A stretch of 39,833 nt of DNA. It comes from a virus. The stretch is taken from IMG/VR virus record IMGVR_UViG_3300030102_004069, positions 1 to 39,833 of that record; one strand, given 5' to 3'. Of the stretch, positions 20,824 through 28,812 are shown one piece after another (position 1 is the stretch's first letter; the number at the start of each line of letters is the position of its first letter). Under the pieces are notes generated by a model. It was not told the DNA's origin, ran no database searches, and saw nothing but the letters and a program-made list of their open reading frames with translations. A program made the position numbers and the translations under genes.

Positions 20824-20982
20824 TTAATTATTTGATTGACTATTGTTGTGTAAGGGTTGATGTCCCACTCTCTTGTGCACCCTACTAATAAACTGCTTAA
20901 CAGCACAGTCACCACAATAATAAATTTTGTCTTCGATAATAACTGCATCTTTTTTACATTTTGAACATTTTGTTTTTTTCAT
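20824..20982 (-). CDS. Small zinc-ribbon protein (52 aa)
   Basis: Translation of the gap upstream of polA gives MKKTKCSKCKKDAVIIEDKI, YYCGDCAVKQFISRV and a short polar tail. The two pairs CxxC (6-9 and 23-26) form a zinc ribbon. The ATG at 20982 overlaps the oxygenase stop (ATGA) and the frame ends five bases before the polA start, so the gene fits its slot exactly. It may be a DNA- or polymerase-binding accessory factor (inference). Confidence 0.78.
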   Translation of the reverse strand: MKKTKCSKCKKDAVIIEDKIYYCGDCAVKQFISRVHKRVGHQPLHNNSQSNN

Positions 20983-21644
20983 ATTAATTTTAAATGAATA
21001 CTATTAAACATAGCTGTATGCAAATCAAATGCTATCGTAATTCTTTCTTTATCTGATTCATGTATGTCTGTATAATGAGGTATATTATTTTGAAACAAAG
21101 TTATTTTACCAACTTCATTTTTACTTTCATAAGTTAAAGGATCATTTATTTGATTTATTGGATTTATATAATGAGTAGATGTGCCATCACATTTTACACA
21201 AATATGGCCACCCAAATAGGTTGTAGGTTTTACACCATGTATGTGTGGTTTTATTTGTTCTCCTTTTCTCATAATATTTGTCCAACAGTTAATATATAAT
21301 TCATTAGGTAATGGTTGTTTAAAATATTCTAAAATATCTTTATGGAAACTTAATATTTCATTCTTTATTGTTTCAATATTTTCATGGTCCCAATTAAGAA
21401 CATTATATTTACTAAATCTAGATGTAGTGCTCTTTTCACCTAAACCAGTATACCCATCAGTAAATTTATTATAGTCGTCTTTATTTACTGATAATTTTAG
21501 TATTTCTTTTTCTTTATCTAGAATAAAATCTGCTAAGCTATTAAAATTAATTTGCTCTATATTTCTTTCAAATAAATAATAACTCCACTCTGGGGCAAAG
21601 TAAGTTTGTTTTGGTTCACTTTTAAAGTTTATTATTTTAAACAT
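20979..21644 (-). CDS. 2OG-Fe(II) oxygenase-like protein (221 aa)
   Basis: The core elements are WTNIMRKGEQIKPHIHGVKP (His134 and His136 near the iron site), GGHICVKC, VGKITLFQNNIPHYTDIH (His190) and KERITIAFDLH (Arg201). These are the usual HxH/D...H...R features of this fold. It sits inside the replication cluster between DUF3310 and polA, which hints at a nucleotide- or DNA-related substrate, but nothing in the sequence shows this. It is a different subtype from the protein at 15603-16178. Confidence 0.75.
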   Translation of the reverse strand: MFKIINFKSEPKQTYFAPEWSYYLFERNIEQINFNSLADFILDKEKEILKLSVNKDDYNKFTDGYTGLGEKSTTSRFSKYNVLNWDHENIETIKNEILSFHKDILEYFKQPLPNELYINCWTNIMRKGEQIKPHIHGVKPTTYLGGHICVKCDGTSTHYINPINQINDPLTYESKNEVGKITLFQNNIPHYTDIHESDKERITIAFDLHTAMFNSIHLKLI

Positions 21645-21899
21645 TTAATCTTTGTTTTTATTTTCTTCTTTTAAATGCTGTATCTCCATATCACAATAAT
21701 GTTTAATTTTTTCTAAGTCTTCTATTGCCTTATCTTTAAATGCGTATCTACAAACATATTTAATAACGTTTGCTTGAAAAGGATTCAGTGCATTTTTTCT
21801 TATAAATTTCCAGGGTTGTATAGGAAAATGTTTATAATGAGATCCTCCGACTTGTTTGTCTTCAGGGAAAGTTTCATCGAACATGTCTTTACTTGTCAT
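21645..21899 (-). CDS. DUF3310 protein, T7 gp1.7-like (84 aa)
   Basis: The motifs QVGGSHYKHFPIQPWKFI and ANVIKYVCRYAFKDKAIEDL, then KIKHYCDMEI, are those of DUF3310. T7 gp1.7 of this family is a nucleotide kinase acting on dTMP and dGMP. The length and the place beside the polymerase and helicase genes support a role in the nucleotide supply for replication. It overlaps the helicase stop by 11 bases. Confidence 0.82.
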   Translation of the reverse strand: MTSKDMFDETFPEDKQVGGSHYKHFPIQPWKFIRKNALNPFQANVIKYVCRYAFKDKAIEDLEKIKHYCDMEIQHLKEENKNKD

Positions 21900-23532
21900 T
21901 TTTCTCTTGTACGTATATTAAATAATCTTGTCCAATAGGATAGTTAAACTTATAGTCTGTTCTTAATAAATGTAAAGTTTTTCTTGCTCTTGTTACTCCT
22001 GTATACCAAACCTTACGTTCATCACTTTTTTCTTGTTTATTTTTATTTTTGTAATCAGATGGATAGTTAGCTTTACTATACAATACAACATGATTCGCCT
22101 CTCCTCCTTTAACAGAATGAATTGTATCAATTGTTATTAATGGATCTTTGTCTAATTCTTTTTGACCGTATCGTCTTAATAATCTTATAAAATGTCTTAC
22201 TTGTTTAGGTTTAAAATTTCTTCTCAATATCCAATACCAAGGTTTATTTTTTTGACTGTCTTCTAATGTTAAACCACACCATTCTTTTAACGCTTGAAAA
22301 TCATACTCTTTAAAATCTGGTTCTGCTCTCCAAAATTTATCTAATCTAAAAGCAGGATCTTCGAGTTCTCTTATGTGCTTGTACATAGTACGAGCTGCTT
22401 TTTTATCTATCTTTTTACCTTTTGTAATTGCAGTCCAAGCTTTAATTGATTCCCATTGTTTTTGATCAAAACATTTTGTGCCTTTATTATCTTTGTAATA
22501 TAATCCAGCATCCTTAGCTAACATTCTTAATTCATTTACAGTTTCATTAATTCTACCTAATATGTACCAATCCTCATTAAAATTTTCAAAAGGAATTTCT
22601 TTAAATGATAAATATGCTTTTACATAACCTTTTGTTCCACCTGGTAAATATTCTTTTTCCTCACTATCATTTATACCTCTTCTAATTACTTGTGAAAATT
22701 TATGTATGGCCTCACCAAATCTTTGAGTCCTTCTAAGTTTAACTTTTCGACCAGGAAAAAATTTTGTAAAATATTTTGGATCAGCTCCATTCCATTTATA
22801 TATAGCTTGATCATCATCTCCTGCTAAATATATTCTATCTACTTTAGGTGCCATCTTATATATAACTGACCATTGTAGGGGAGTACAATCTTGAGCTTCA
22901 TCTAATATTAAAACTTTTAATGAAGGAAAATCTATTTCTTTTATTGCTCTTTCAATCATGTCATCAAAGTCAATAAATGATCTTTCTCCACCACCAGTCT
23001 TATAATGTTCATAAGTGCTTATTTTTCTAAGGAATACTGTTAATGAATCTCTTTTATAACTTTCTAATTTATAAGCCTCTTCTGGTTTAATTAATAAATT
23101 TCTAGCTTTACTGTAAACACCAAGTGACCAATCTTTATACATGAAGTTATCATCTGCTAATCTTTTATCACTTGTTTTAATTACTTTTGTTTGTAATGCA
23201 AAATCAATTGTGCAATCTTTAGGATCAAATACTTCCTCTGGAAAATATCTTCTACAATAAGTATGTAATGTTTTAAATCTAGAGAAGTCATCTGTATTGT
23301 ATTGTGGAAAGGATTCCATGGCTCTTTTCACTGCAGTGTTAACTGCTTTGTTTGTAAAAGATAAGTAAGCTATTTGTTGTGGTTTAATACCTTTTCTTAA
23401 ATAATTTTTTAAAACTTTTTCAATGAGTGTATATGTTTTGCCAGTGCCTGGAGGTCCAAAGATTTTAATTGTCTTATGGTAAAGCTCTTTTAATATTTTA
23501 AGTTCTAAATTTTCCTGTGTGGAATTCGTCAT
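21889..23532 (-). CDS. SF1 helicase, UvrD/PcrA-like (547 aa)
   Basis: Helicase motifs occur in order: Walker A GPPGTGKT (26-33), Ia AYLSFTNKAV (55-64), II LILDEAQD (208-215), III LAGDDDQAIYKWNGAD (236-251), IV-like LRRTQRF, V DTIHSVKGGEANHVVL and VI VWYTGVTRARKTLHLL. It is shorter than UvrD (~720 aa) because the 1B and 2B inserts are small. It probably unwinds DNA ahead of the phage polymerase or acts in recombination. It overlaps the primase gene by 35 bases. Confidence 0.93.
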   Translation of the reverse strand: MTNSTQENLELKILKELYHKTIKIFGPPGTGKTYTLIEKVLKNYLRKGIKPQQIAYLSFTNKAVNTAVKRAMESFPQYNTDDFSRFKTLHTYCRRYFPEEVFDPKDCTIDFALQTKVIKTSDKRLADDNFMYKDWSLGVYSKARNLLIKPEEAYKLESYKRDSLTVFLRKISTYEHYKTGGGERSFIDFDDMIERAIKEIDFPSLKVLILDEAQDCTPLQWSVIYKMAPKVDRIYLAGDDDQAIYKWNGADPKYFTKFFPGRKVKLRRTQRFGEAIHKFSQVIRRGINDSEEKEYLPGGTKGYVKAYLSFKEIPFENFNEDWYILGRINETVNELRMLAKDAGLYYKDNKGTKCFDQKQWESIKAWTAITKGKKIDKKAARTMYKHIRELEDPAFRLDKFWRAEPDFKEYDFQALKEWCGLTLEDSQKNKPWYWILRRNFKPKQVRHFIRLLRRYGQKELDKDPLITIDTIHSVKGGEANHVVLYSKANYPSDYKNKNKQEKSDERKVWYTGVTRARKTLHLLRTDYKFNYPIGQDYLIYVQEKNDK

Positions 23533-25033
23533 CCATCTCCGATACTGCTTTTGTTTTTGTTGTCTTAGTTGCTTTTTTATAATCTACAAATTTAGGCATC
23601 TCGACTGACCAAACATTTTTAACTCCTTCATGATAATCTATTCTATCACAACCTAATAAATGCATAGCTTCTGCTGCACTTTTAAATGTTTTATCATTAC
23701 CTAAAAATTTTTCAAAGGTAATCTTTTTAAAATAACAAACATTTGTTTTAGAATCTAATACAACATAGTTATCTTGTAATTTGTCAAAGTCATCTTCTTC
23801 TATATGGCTTTCAAAAAACTTTTTAAGAAAGTTATACTTCTCTTCTCCAAGTGTATCTTCAAACTTCATCTTTTCATTTTCTACTGCTTGTCTAACAATG
23901 GTAGACATAAGCATTTCAAAAGGTGATGGCCCAGATCTAGGTTTAGGTAAAGTTATCCAATAGATACCATATCTTAAAAGTTTCACTCTAAAAGATTTTT
24001 CATCTTTCATATCTTCTGGACCAATAATTATTTTTTCTCCTTGAAACTTAAAAGAATACTCTATTGATTTAGTGCTTCTAATAAATTCTATTTCTTCAAA
24101 ATCATCTATTAAATCTGGAACCTGTGAACCTATTCCTAGCTTTCTAAACTTACATTTATCCTTATCACATAAAGGTGTATTACATCTTAGATTATAATTT
24201 TTTTTACTTACAGAATTTGCAACTGTATTTATAACTTCTTTTTCATCAAGAGGTGTAGTAAAAACTTCTTTGTTTCTTTCTAGTAATATATTTGTAATTT
24301 CTTTCTTTGATAAATTACCATCTGACTTTCTCATTTCAAGAACACCTATATTAAATAATAAATCATTTCTGTGATTACCAGACCATTTTTCAGATATCAT
24401 CTTTTGACAACAAGGTGGGTATTGTTTCCAATCACTTTCAGGTTCATATTCTTTTACTTTAATTTTATTTAATTGTTCTAATGATAAAGTTTTTTTCTTT
24501 ACTAAATCTAAAAATGTACCAATCATTACTGGTGTATTTGTATCTGTATATGCAAATTCAGTTGTAGCATTCATATTAAAGTATGGCATGTTTAGACATT
24601 TGTTCATTGGAAAAATTTCTTGTGCTTGAAAAAAATCATTATTCCATTGATGTAATTTTTTTAAAACATCTTTTACTGGATACCAGTCATCTAAAAATAA
24701 AAATAAATGTAATCCCCCAGATTTAGATCGAGCAGGTATAAGTGGTAGTTGAAATTCTTTAATGATATCTACAATTTTCTTTTGGTTATAATCTTTGTAA
24801 TTATGTGGATCTACATCTATGCAACCCCATTTACATAAATTATCTTTCTCTGGTTTTACACCAATTCGTTTCTTTCCGTCTAAATGATCCTTCCATATTT
24901 TAAGAGTAATAGGTTCGTGAACCGTGAGTGTTTGGCCAACTGTCTTGCCCCGTTCATCTACCTCCCCAGTAAGAGAGGTAGTGATGAACAGTTCAGAATT
25001 TCCCTCAAATATTTTTAAGAGTTGCTCCTCCAT
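23498..25033 (-). CDS. AEP-type primase, TOTE-primase-like (511 aa)
   Basis: The archaeo-eukaryotic primase core is seen as GCIDVDPHN (Asp73 and Asp75, metal site) and ARSKSGGLHLFLFL (catalytic Ser and His109). NKCLNMPYFN lies downstream. A middle helical region and a Cys cluster (CNTPLCDKDKCKF, about 284-296), probably zinc-binding, follow. The 200-residue C-terminus is of unknown fold. Such proteins prime and sometimes extend DNA. No TOPRIM-type primase is present in the window, so this is likely the replicative primase. The start has GGAG a few bases upstream of MEEQ. Confidence 0.82.
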   Translation of the reverse strand: MEEQLLKIFEGNSELFITTSLTGEVDERGKTVGQTLTVHEPITLKIWKDHLDGKKRIGVKPEKDNLCKWGCIDVDPHNYKDYNQKKIVDIIKEFQLPLIPARSKSGGLHLFLFLDDWYPVKDVLKKLHQWNNDFFQAQEIFPMNKCLNMPYFNMNATTEFAYTDTNTPVMIGTFLDLVKKKTLSLEQLNKIKVKEYEPESDWKQYPPCCQKMISEKWSGNHRNDLLFNIGVLEMRKSDGNLSKKEITNILLERNKEVFTTPLDEKEVINTVANSVSKKNYNLRCNTPLCDKDKCKFRKLGIGSQVPDLIDDFEEIEFIRSTKSIEYSFKFQGEKIIIGPEDMKDEKSFRVKLLRYGIYWITLPKPRSGPSPFEMLMSTIVRQAVENEKMKFEDTLGEEKYNFLKKFFESHIEEDDFDKLQDNYVVLDSKTNVCYFKKITFEKFLGNDKTFKSAAEAMHLLGCDRIDYHEGVKNVWSVEMPKFVDYKKATKTTKTKAVSEMDDEFHTGKFRT

Positions 25034-25041
25034 AAAAAATA

Positions 25042-25857
25042 TTAAAACGGAACACCAGTTTTTGCTTCGCTACTATTATTTCCTTGAGCTTGATTATCTT
25101 GAGTAAAATCTACTTTACCAAAAATATCACTCTTCATAGCACTTTGATAAAAGGCTTGAGTTGTTTCTAAACACTTCAAGTTTTCTTGAGTATTTAAAAA
25201 TTTGTCAAACTCAACAACCCATCCATACCAAGAGTTTTGTGAATTAGACTCTTTAGTTGTGCTTAACTTATAAGCAGTAGACCATGATGGTGGATTGAAC
25301 ATACCATTCTTACCTTGTGCTCTTCGTGACAAGATCATAGAATTCCATGTCTTTGATTTTTTCTTTTGAGTAGATTTCATAGTAATCAAAGCTTGTTCCA
25401 TTGGATTATAATTTTCATCCAAAATGTAAACAAAGTGATTACCAGTATCTTCAACATAGTTTCCGTTTTCTAATCGGTCTTTGTTGTCGGCACCTCTAGT
25501 TGTTTGGGACATAATAGCTGGATCAGTGTGAATACCGACTGGTCTTCCTGGACTATCCCCTTTGTCTTTCCACTCATTAAAAGTATTTATGTAAAGACAA
25601 GGCACTACTATTAATCCTTGTCTACCTTTCCAAACTTTACCAGATGTTTCACTCCATATGTCTCCTTGCTTAGCAGTCTCAACATACTTACCATCAGTCT
25701 CATCTAAGACTGGAGAGTTAGCATAAAGTATTTTTAGGATTGGTAGTTTTTGATCTCGAGCTGTTACAAACTCTTGACCTTGCCCTGCCATCTGCTCTAA
25801 ATTTATAGCAGCTGGAAGGTTATCTTTTTTAGTCGTCATCGCTTTTTTTTCGATCAT
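25042..25857 (-). CDS. Putative single-stranded DNA-binding protein (271 aa)
   Basis: The sequence resembles a group of phage replication-cluster proteins recalled from memory: KQGDIWSETSGKVWKGRQG, VVPCLYINTFNEWKD, PAIMSQTTRGADNKDRLENG, ALITMKSTQKKKSKTWNSM and SWYGWVVEFDKF. The last four residues, GVPF, after a flexible Gln/Asn-rich tail, imitate the D-I-P-F tip by which bacterial SSBs recruit partners. It starts in an ATGA overlap with the upstream gene (a second ATG is at codon 7) and stops eight bases before the primase start. SSB function is inference from the tail and the neighbours. Confidence 0.6.
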   Translation of the reverse strand: MIEKKAMTTKKDNLPAAINLEQMAGQGQEFVTARDQKLPILKILYANSPVLDETDGKYVETAKQGDIWSETSGKVWKGRQGLIVVPCLYINTFNEWKDKGDSPGRPVGIHTDPAIMSQTTRGADNKDRLENGNYVEDTGNHFVYILDENYNPMEQALITMKSTQKKKSKTWNSMILSRRAQGKNGMFNPPSWSTAYKLSTTKESNSQNSWYGWVVEFDKFLNTQENLKCLETTQAFYQSAMKSDIFGKVDFTQDNQAQGNNSSEAKTGVPF

Positions 25858-26405
25858 GATTGTTCCTTCGTGGTTATTTTAGTTTTATTTGCAACGTAAG
25901 TTCCAAACAGTTCAGCAGGTACATCTTTACCAAGATCTTGAATTTGTTCTCTAACAAATCCTCTAAGACTACTTGGATGAACAGAAGTTTTTTGCTTAAC
26001 TGGAAGACCTTTCGCTTTCAGCTCTTCTATAATTGATTTAGCTTCATTGTCTTGTTTCATGCCAAATTCCATAGACACTTGGTTTTTAATCAAATCTCCA
26101 TGGCCATGTTCTCTAAGCCAATTAAAAGCTTCATCACTTTTAGACGCTGGTATTCTAGCTGAATAGAATGGTTTAACCTCAACGGATGAACCATCTGCTA
26201 ATTTTAGCAGAGATAAACCAGCTTGTTGCATTAAGTTTGGAATTGTTTGCTCAGAAAGAGTAGTTTCGACCTCTTTTAACTTTTTAAGTTCTTCTTCAGC
26301 CGTTAATATTTTTTTCTGAGTTTCCAATAACTTATTGCAAGATTTGGCGATATCTGTCGACATGCCAGTATCTACCGATATGATAGATTCTGCCTCTAAG
26401 TCCAT
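25854..26405 (-). CDS. Replication-cluster protein of unknown function (183 aa)
   Basis: The first half is coiled coil (NKLLETQKKILTAEEELKKL, then EVETTLSEQTIPNLMQ). The second half has LADGSSVEVKPFYSARIPAS, AFNWLREHGHGDLIKNQVSM and HPSSLRGFVREQI. From memory this domain pair occurs in many phages next to the SSB-like protein. Its function is unknown. It is first in the leftward replication operon, has a strong AAGGAGG site and lies 20 bases from the predicted start point. Confidence 0.78.
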   Translation of the reverse strand: MDLEAESIISVDTGMSTDIAKSCNKLLETQKKILTAEEELKKLKEVETTLSEQTIPNLMQQAGLSLLKLADGSSVEVKPFYSARIPASKSDEAFNWLREHGHGDLIKNQVSMEFGMKQDNEAKSIIEELKAKGLPVKQKTSVHPSSLRGFVREQIQDLGKDVPAELFGTYVANKTKITTKEQS

Positions 26406-26431
26406 AAGAACCTCCTTGTGCTCGAATCAAT

Positions 26432-26459
26432 ATATTATTAATTTGATTTATGCAAACAA
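26432..26459 (-). promoter_or_regulatory. Leftward promoter for the replication operon
   Basis: The elements are TTGTTT (26459-26454), 16 bases, then TAATAT (26437-26432) on the minus strand, followed by AAGGAGG and the ATG at 26405. It shares the 73-base divergent gap with a rightward promoter, so the two polymerases would compete. Confidence 0.45.
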
Positions 26460-26471
26460 ATAATTTAAATA
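26443..26471 (+). promoter_or_regulatory. Rightward promoter for the SNF2-like helicase
   Basis: The elements are TTGATT (26443-26448), 17 bases, then TAAATA (26466-26471) on the plus strand. The start point would fall at or one base before the GTG at 26479, so the transcript would lack a leader. It overlaps the leftward promoter. Confidence 0.45.
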
Positions 26472-26478
26472 ATCCTGC

Positions 26479-27885
26479 GTGTACAATTATAAAACAAAAC
26501 CTTTCAAACATCAAAGACAATCATTAATTGAAGGAGCTAAACCCTACAACTTTGCATATTTTATGGAGATGGGAACTGGTAAGACTAAAGTAGCTATTGA
26601 TAATGCAGCATATCTTTATCAAGAACAAAGAATAGATTTTGCTTTTGTTATTGCTCCTAATTCAGTTTATCAAAATTGGAAAAAAGAAATAGACTTTCAT
26701 TGTCCAGAGGAAACAAATATTTACATTTGGAAAGTTACTAAAGATAAGACATTTAAATTAGATCCAAAAAAACTTACATTTATATTAATGAATGTAGAGG
26801 CTTTATCTCATGCGTCTGGTAAAAAATGGTTAGAATATAAGTTATTAAAACATGGTATGAGAAGTATGGTTATATTAGATGAAAGCACATCTATTAAAAA
26901 TCTAAAAGCTTCTAGATCAAAAGCCATAATAAAATTAGGACAATTAGCTAGATATAAAAGAATTTTAACTGGTTCACCAATAACTAAATCACCATTAGAT
27001 TTATTTTCTCAATGTGCATTTTTAGATAAAAAACTTTTAGGTTATGAAAACTTTACTGTCTTCAAATCTAAATATGCTGTTATGTATAGTATTGAAAGAG
27101 GGGGCTATAATATACAAATTCCTAAATACTATGTTAATTTAGAGGAGTTAGAATTTAAATTAAAATCATTTTCTTATCGAGTAAGGAAAAAAGACTGCCT
27201 AGATTTACCAGAAAAAATGTATGTGCAAAGACACATTGAACTACCAGATGAACAACGAATTGCATATGAAAAATTAAAAGCTACCGCACTTATATTGTTA
27301 AAAGATGATGAAGTATCCTATAATAATAAACTAACAGAATTACTTAAATTACAACAAGTAGCAAATGGTTTTGTAAAAACTAATGATGGTAATATCGTTG
27401 ATTTCAAAAGCAATGCAAAATTAAAAGAATTAATGAGCATATTGGAGGAGTCTGAGGATAAGTGTATTATATGGGCTAATTATGTACACAATATAGAAAT
27501 GATTAAGAAAAAGTTAGGAGAGGTATATGGAAAAGATTCGGTGGTTTCGATATACGGAAAAGATTCAGTTGATGTTCGTAACAAAGCTGTTGAAAGTTTT
27601 CAGTCTGATGACAGATGTCGTTTCCTTGTTGGGAACCCTACTGTTGGTGGTTATGGTCTTACCCTTACTGCTGCTAAGTATGTTATATATTTTAGTAATT
27701 CTTACAATTTGGAAGTCCGTCAGCAAAGCGAAGATCGTGCTCATAGATATGGTCAAACTTCTCAAGTCACATATATAGATCTAATTGCAACAGATACAAT
27801 TGATGAAATGGTATTACATAATTTAGAAAATAAAATAGAATTATCTGCTAAGACTCTTGGGGAACAGGTTCAGAAGTGGCTTTAG
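26479..27885 (+). CDS. SNF2-like SF2 helicase/translocase (468 aa)
   Basis: The motifs are FKHQRQSL (Q-like), MEMGTGKT (29-36, Walker A), VIAPNSVYQNW, VILDEST (131-137, in place of DEAH), ILTGSPI (162-168), CIIWANYV, GGYGLTLTAAKYVIYFS and QQSEDRAHRYGQTSQV (motif VI). This is the layout of small SNF2-family translocases in phages, which remodel protein-DNA complexes or aid fork restart. The frame has only a GTG start at 26479, just after an in-frame stop. It is the only long rightward gene. Its end overlaps the convergent nuclease gene by 38 bases. Confidence 0.92.
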   Translation: MYNYKTKPFKHQRQSLIEGAKPYNFAYFMEMGTGKTKVAIDNAAYLYQEQRIDFAFVIAPNSVYQNWKKEIDFHCPEETNIYIWKVTKDKTFKLDPKKLTFILMNVEALSHASGKKWLEYKLLKHGMRSMVILDESTSIKNLKASRSKAIIKLGQLARYKRILTGSPITKSPLDLFSQCAFLDKKLLGYENFTVFKSKYAVMYSIERGGYNIQIPKYYVNLEELEFKLKSFSYRVRKKDCLDLPEKMYVQRHIELPDEQRIAYEKLKATALILLKDDEVSYNNKLTELLKLQQVANGFVKTNDGNIVDFKSNAKLKELMSILEESEDKCIIWANYVHNIEMIKKKLGEVYGKDSVVSIYGKDSVDVRNKAVESFQSDDRCRFLVGNPTVGGYGLTLTAAKYVIYFSNSYNLEVRQQSEDRAHRYGQTSQVTYIDLIATDTIDEMVLHNLENKIELSAKTLGEQVQKWL

Positions 27886-28588
27886 ACTTATAATATTTAT
27901 CCACTCTTTCTAACCATTTAGTTTCATATTCTTTTAATTTTAGTTCATCCATTTTAAACTCTTGATACAAAACATCTTTTGTACATACACATATAAGACC
28001 TTGTGTAATAGGACCATATTGTTGTTTATGTGCTAATGAATATGCTGCTATCTGGTAATAATAATCTTCAACAAATTCTTCTCTTTTAGGTTTATTACTT
28101 TGTTTAAAGTCTATAATTGTTGGTTTTTTATCATAAAAACCTACTACATCTGTTGCTCCAGCCCATTTATCCTCATAAGCTAAACTTACTTCATTACCCC
28201 ATACCTCTTTCAATAGGTCAAGATTGTTTACTATCTCATGTGCCATAAGACGTGCTTTAGCTCCATCCTCAGAGAGATTTATGTAGCCACGGCCATCTAT
28301 GTAGTTTTCTAGGACATAGTGCATCTCCGTGCCTCTGAGGGCTGCCTGTGAGGTAATTCTAGCAGCTTCTTGGTATCCAACCCTCTCACGCCATCTATCG
28401 AGCCCTGCTTTCTTTTCCTCAGATTGAGTGGCTGATAATATGGTTGTAACACTTGGTATTTTTTTGTTACCCACATTATAGGTACGTGAACCGTCCTCTT
28501 CTTGTCTTGTATATTTTTTATACTTGTATTTATTTACTCTCTTAAGATCTGTAATTTGGAATTTGTTATTATCTTTGATTAGTCGCAC
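27848..28588 (-). CDS. PD-(D/E)XK exonuclease, RecB/MGME1-like (246 aa)
   Basis: The nuclease motifs are ordered as in RecB-type exonucleases: RGTEMHYVLENY (His90), GNEVSLAYEDKWAGATDVVG (E133, Asp147), PTIIDFKQSNK (Asp160, Lys162) and EDYYYQIAAYSLA (Gln179, Tyr183). An N-terminal VGNKKIPSVTTIL motif precedes them. Such enzymes process DNA ends in phage recombination and degrade host DNA. It lies at the border of the replication and late modules. Confidence 0.88.
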   Translation of the reverse strand: MRLIKDNNKFQITDLKRVNKYKYKKYTRQEEDGSRTYNVGNKKIPSVTTILSATQSEEKKAGLDRWRERVGYQEAARITSQAALRGTEMHYVLENYIDGRGYINLSEDGAKARLMAHEIVNNLDLLKEVWGNEVSLAYEDKWAGATDVVGFYDKKPTIIDFKQSNKPKREEFVEDYYYQIAAYSLAHKQQYGPITQGLICVCTKDVLYQEFKMDELKLKEYETKWLERVDKYYKSKATSEPVPQES

Positions 28589-28596
28589 AAAGTCTT

Positions 28597-28812
28597 TTAG
28601 AATACTTTAAATAGAAGAGCAACTATTATTCCTATCATTGATGTCATTAAAAATGCAGTAGAAGATATTAAAATTTTTTCAATTCTATGTATATCATTAT
28701 GTAAATCTTTAATTTGTTTATTAGTTTGTTCTTGCATGATTCTGCATAACTTCTCATGATCATCCATTCGTTGATGAGCAAGGGTATCCTTATTAGAAGT
28801 TTTTCTTGGCAC
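28597..28812 (-). CDS. Small coiled-coil protein with C-terminal membrane helix (71 aa)
   Basis: Residues 10-47 are a charged helix (HEKLCRIMQEQTNKQIKDLH, then NDIHRIEKIL). Residues 48-70 are a membrane segment (SSTAFLMTSMIGIIVALLFKVF). The layout resembles XhlA-type or spanin/holin-accessory proteins. Its start lies 20 bases inside the 790-aa gene end. The lysis role is inferred from topology alone. Confidence 0.65.
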   Translation of the reverse strand: MPRKTSNKDTLAHQRMDDHEKLCRIMQEQTNKQIKDLHNDIHRIEKILISSTAFLMTSMIGIIVALLFKVF

